From: Rhodocollybia butyracea
Taxonomy: Eukaryota; Basidiomycota; Agaricomycetes; Agaricales; Omphalotaceae
Reading direction: 5' to 3'
DNA: 21,551 bases
Assembly: GCA_015501585.1 (NCBI GenBank)
Contig: JADNRY010000922.1
Location: 1-21,551, forward strand
Of the stretch, positions 20,740-21,551 are shown piece by piece. A program made the position numbers and the translations under genes. The first letter of the stretch is position 1. Each line of letters opens with the position of its first letter. The notes beneath the pieces were generated by a model. That model searched no databases, was not told where the DNA came from, and saw only the letters and a program-made list of their open reading frames with translations.

Positions 20740-21203
20740 TTTTTTTGAAGAGTTGTCGCTGGTCGAGCTGGTACGAAATGTCCGCGAACTGTACAGCTGA
20801 CAAATTGAGCCTGTCACACAGTCACATGACTTTAGCGCTTAGTGCTTAAGCGCTGTCACAGGCCGAGAAACAGCCGAACTTCAACTATATTATTGCCATT
20901 TATGGAACTTAACGAGGGAAACAGCTCTTTTCTTACCACCATGTTAATCTCCTTGAGTCTAACTCTCAGTTATGGCGGCGCAAAAGCACTCTTAACAGAA
21001 GGATCTTTTGAATACATTATCACTGTGATCCGAGAGGACTGCTTGACATTGAAGCTTGACCAACCTGCGTCGGATAACATCAAAGTGACGGCCCAGGACG
21101 CGTAGAATTCTCCTGGCTCGCTCATAAAGATGGCGTACGCCTTTGTCTCTAATTCTATTCGCGTCGCTCAAACTCTCTCTAGACCCTTCACAGATCCTTG
21201 GAA
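20740..21203. promoter_or_regulatory. Divergent promoter region of RACK1 and the partial right-end gene
   Basis: No convincing gene is seen. A perfect 8-bp inverted repeat AGCGCTTA (20834-20841) / TAAGCGCT (20847-20854), with a 5-bp spacer, lies about 95 bp upstream of the RACK1 ATG, beside TCACATGAC (20822-20830). A frame on the plus strand (20902-21105) is open but resembles no family I know. CT-rich sequence (21172-21200) just before 21204 is typical of fungal core promoters or 5' UTRs. Confidence 0.4.
20834..20854. repeat. Inverted repeat near the RACK1 promoter
   Basis: AGCGCTTA and TAAGCGCT form an 8-bp perfect inverted repeat around GTGCT. Each arm contains the palindrome AGCGCT. It could be a dimeric factor site. 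Confidence 0.6.
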
Positions 21204-21551
21204 ATGAAATTCAAACCAACCTCGCCGTCCTCAATCTTGAAGACCGACCCAGAACGTTTATGCGGTCTTTCAATGTGCGTGTGCGCGTCTTTTCGTAGAG
21301 AGGTCTGATATCTGACTGTTTTATGCAGTATCGGAATAGAATACCAAGTTAGAGAGTGCGCCACGGTGTTTTAAATCCGAAAACTACGTCCAACGCTTCT
21401 ACTAGACAGCAACCCCGAGCGAGAGGAAAAGAAAACGACACGGGGGGAACCTGGACTAGAGGTAATTAGAAGCTGACTTATGACATTGTACTCATTATAT
21501 CTCGGTCAGATATCAGCCAAGAACCATCCAAATCGCGTACTCCAGCTCTCC
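21204..21551 (+). CDS. Unidentified gene, 5' part only
   Basis: An ATG after a CT-rich stretch opens MKFKPTSPSSILKTDPERLC. A likely intron (21275-21328, gtgcgt...tgcag) joins it to IIGIEYQVRECATVF. A TAA follows about 50 nt later in that frame, while the next frame continues NPKTTSNASTRQQPRARGKE and then meets a possible donor gtaatt near 21462, so another single-base loss or an extra intron is likely around 21365. The family is not recognised, and the window ends before any domain can be judged. Confidence 0.35.

Noticed and set aside
20902..21105. Open frame between RACK1 and the right-end gene
   Set aside because: It is short, has no recognisable family or introns, and overlaps the expected divergent promoters.
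1..21551. CRISPR array, rRNA, tRNA, plasmid or phage features
   Set aside because: No regularly spaced direct repeats or conserved RNA cores were seen, and the dense spliceosomal introns show this is nuclear eukaryotic DNA.

Overview
The window looks like nuclear DNA of a basidiomycete fungus, most likely an Agaricomycete. Genes are closely packed on both strands. Coding regions are cut by many introns of about 44-68 nt with GT-AG (twice GC-AG) ends. The recognisable proteins (BUB2, APC6/Cdc16, DNA primase small subunit, RACK1, an AP-4 epsilon-type adaptin) read like basidiomycete versions. The class assignment is inference from remembered protein families; no search was run.

Layout, left to right: a RING-finger protein (minus, 112-1139); a 1.25 kb divergent intergenic region; a 14-exon monocarboxylate-transporter-like MFS permease (plus, 2392-4442); an unidentified minus-strand gene (4798-6302) interrupted in a coding exon by a 417-bp MITE with 57-bp terminal inverted repeats and a TAA target duplication; DNA primase small subunit (plus, 6802-8313); an uncharacterised 291-residue protein (minus, 8539-9599); a basidiomycete-type hypothetical protein (minus, 9957-11449); an AP-4 epsilon-like adaptin (minus, 12059-15235); BUB2 (minus, 15329-16549) head-to-head with APC6/Cdc16 (plus, 16618-19413); RACK1/Cpc2 (minus, 19497-20739) with a U24 box C/D snoRNA in its third intron; and the start of an unidentified plus-strand gene (21204 onward).

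Several genes belong to chromosome replication and mitosis: primase starts Okazaki fragments, BUB2 is the GAP subunit that holds back mitotic exit, and APC6 is a TPR scaffold of the anaphase-promoting complex. BUB2 and APC6 share an intergenic space of only 68 bp, which suggests a shared bidirectional promoter.

Four genes assemble into uninterrupted reading frames by hand (MFS 444 aa, primase 434 aa, 291-aa protein, RACK1 312 aa). The RING, 9957-11449, AP-4-like, BUB2 and APC6 genes each carry several single-base indels, mostly in short homopolymers, while their splice sites and conserved motifs are intact. Because APC6 is normally essential, unpolished sequence is the likelier explanation, but local gene decay is not excluded. 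The clearest new element is the MITE and the gene it breaks. I saw no CRISPR array, tRNA or rRNA, and no convincing novel multi-gene system.
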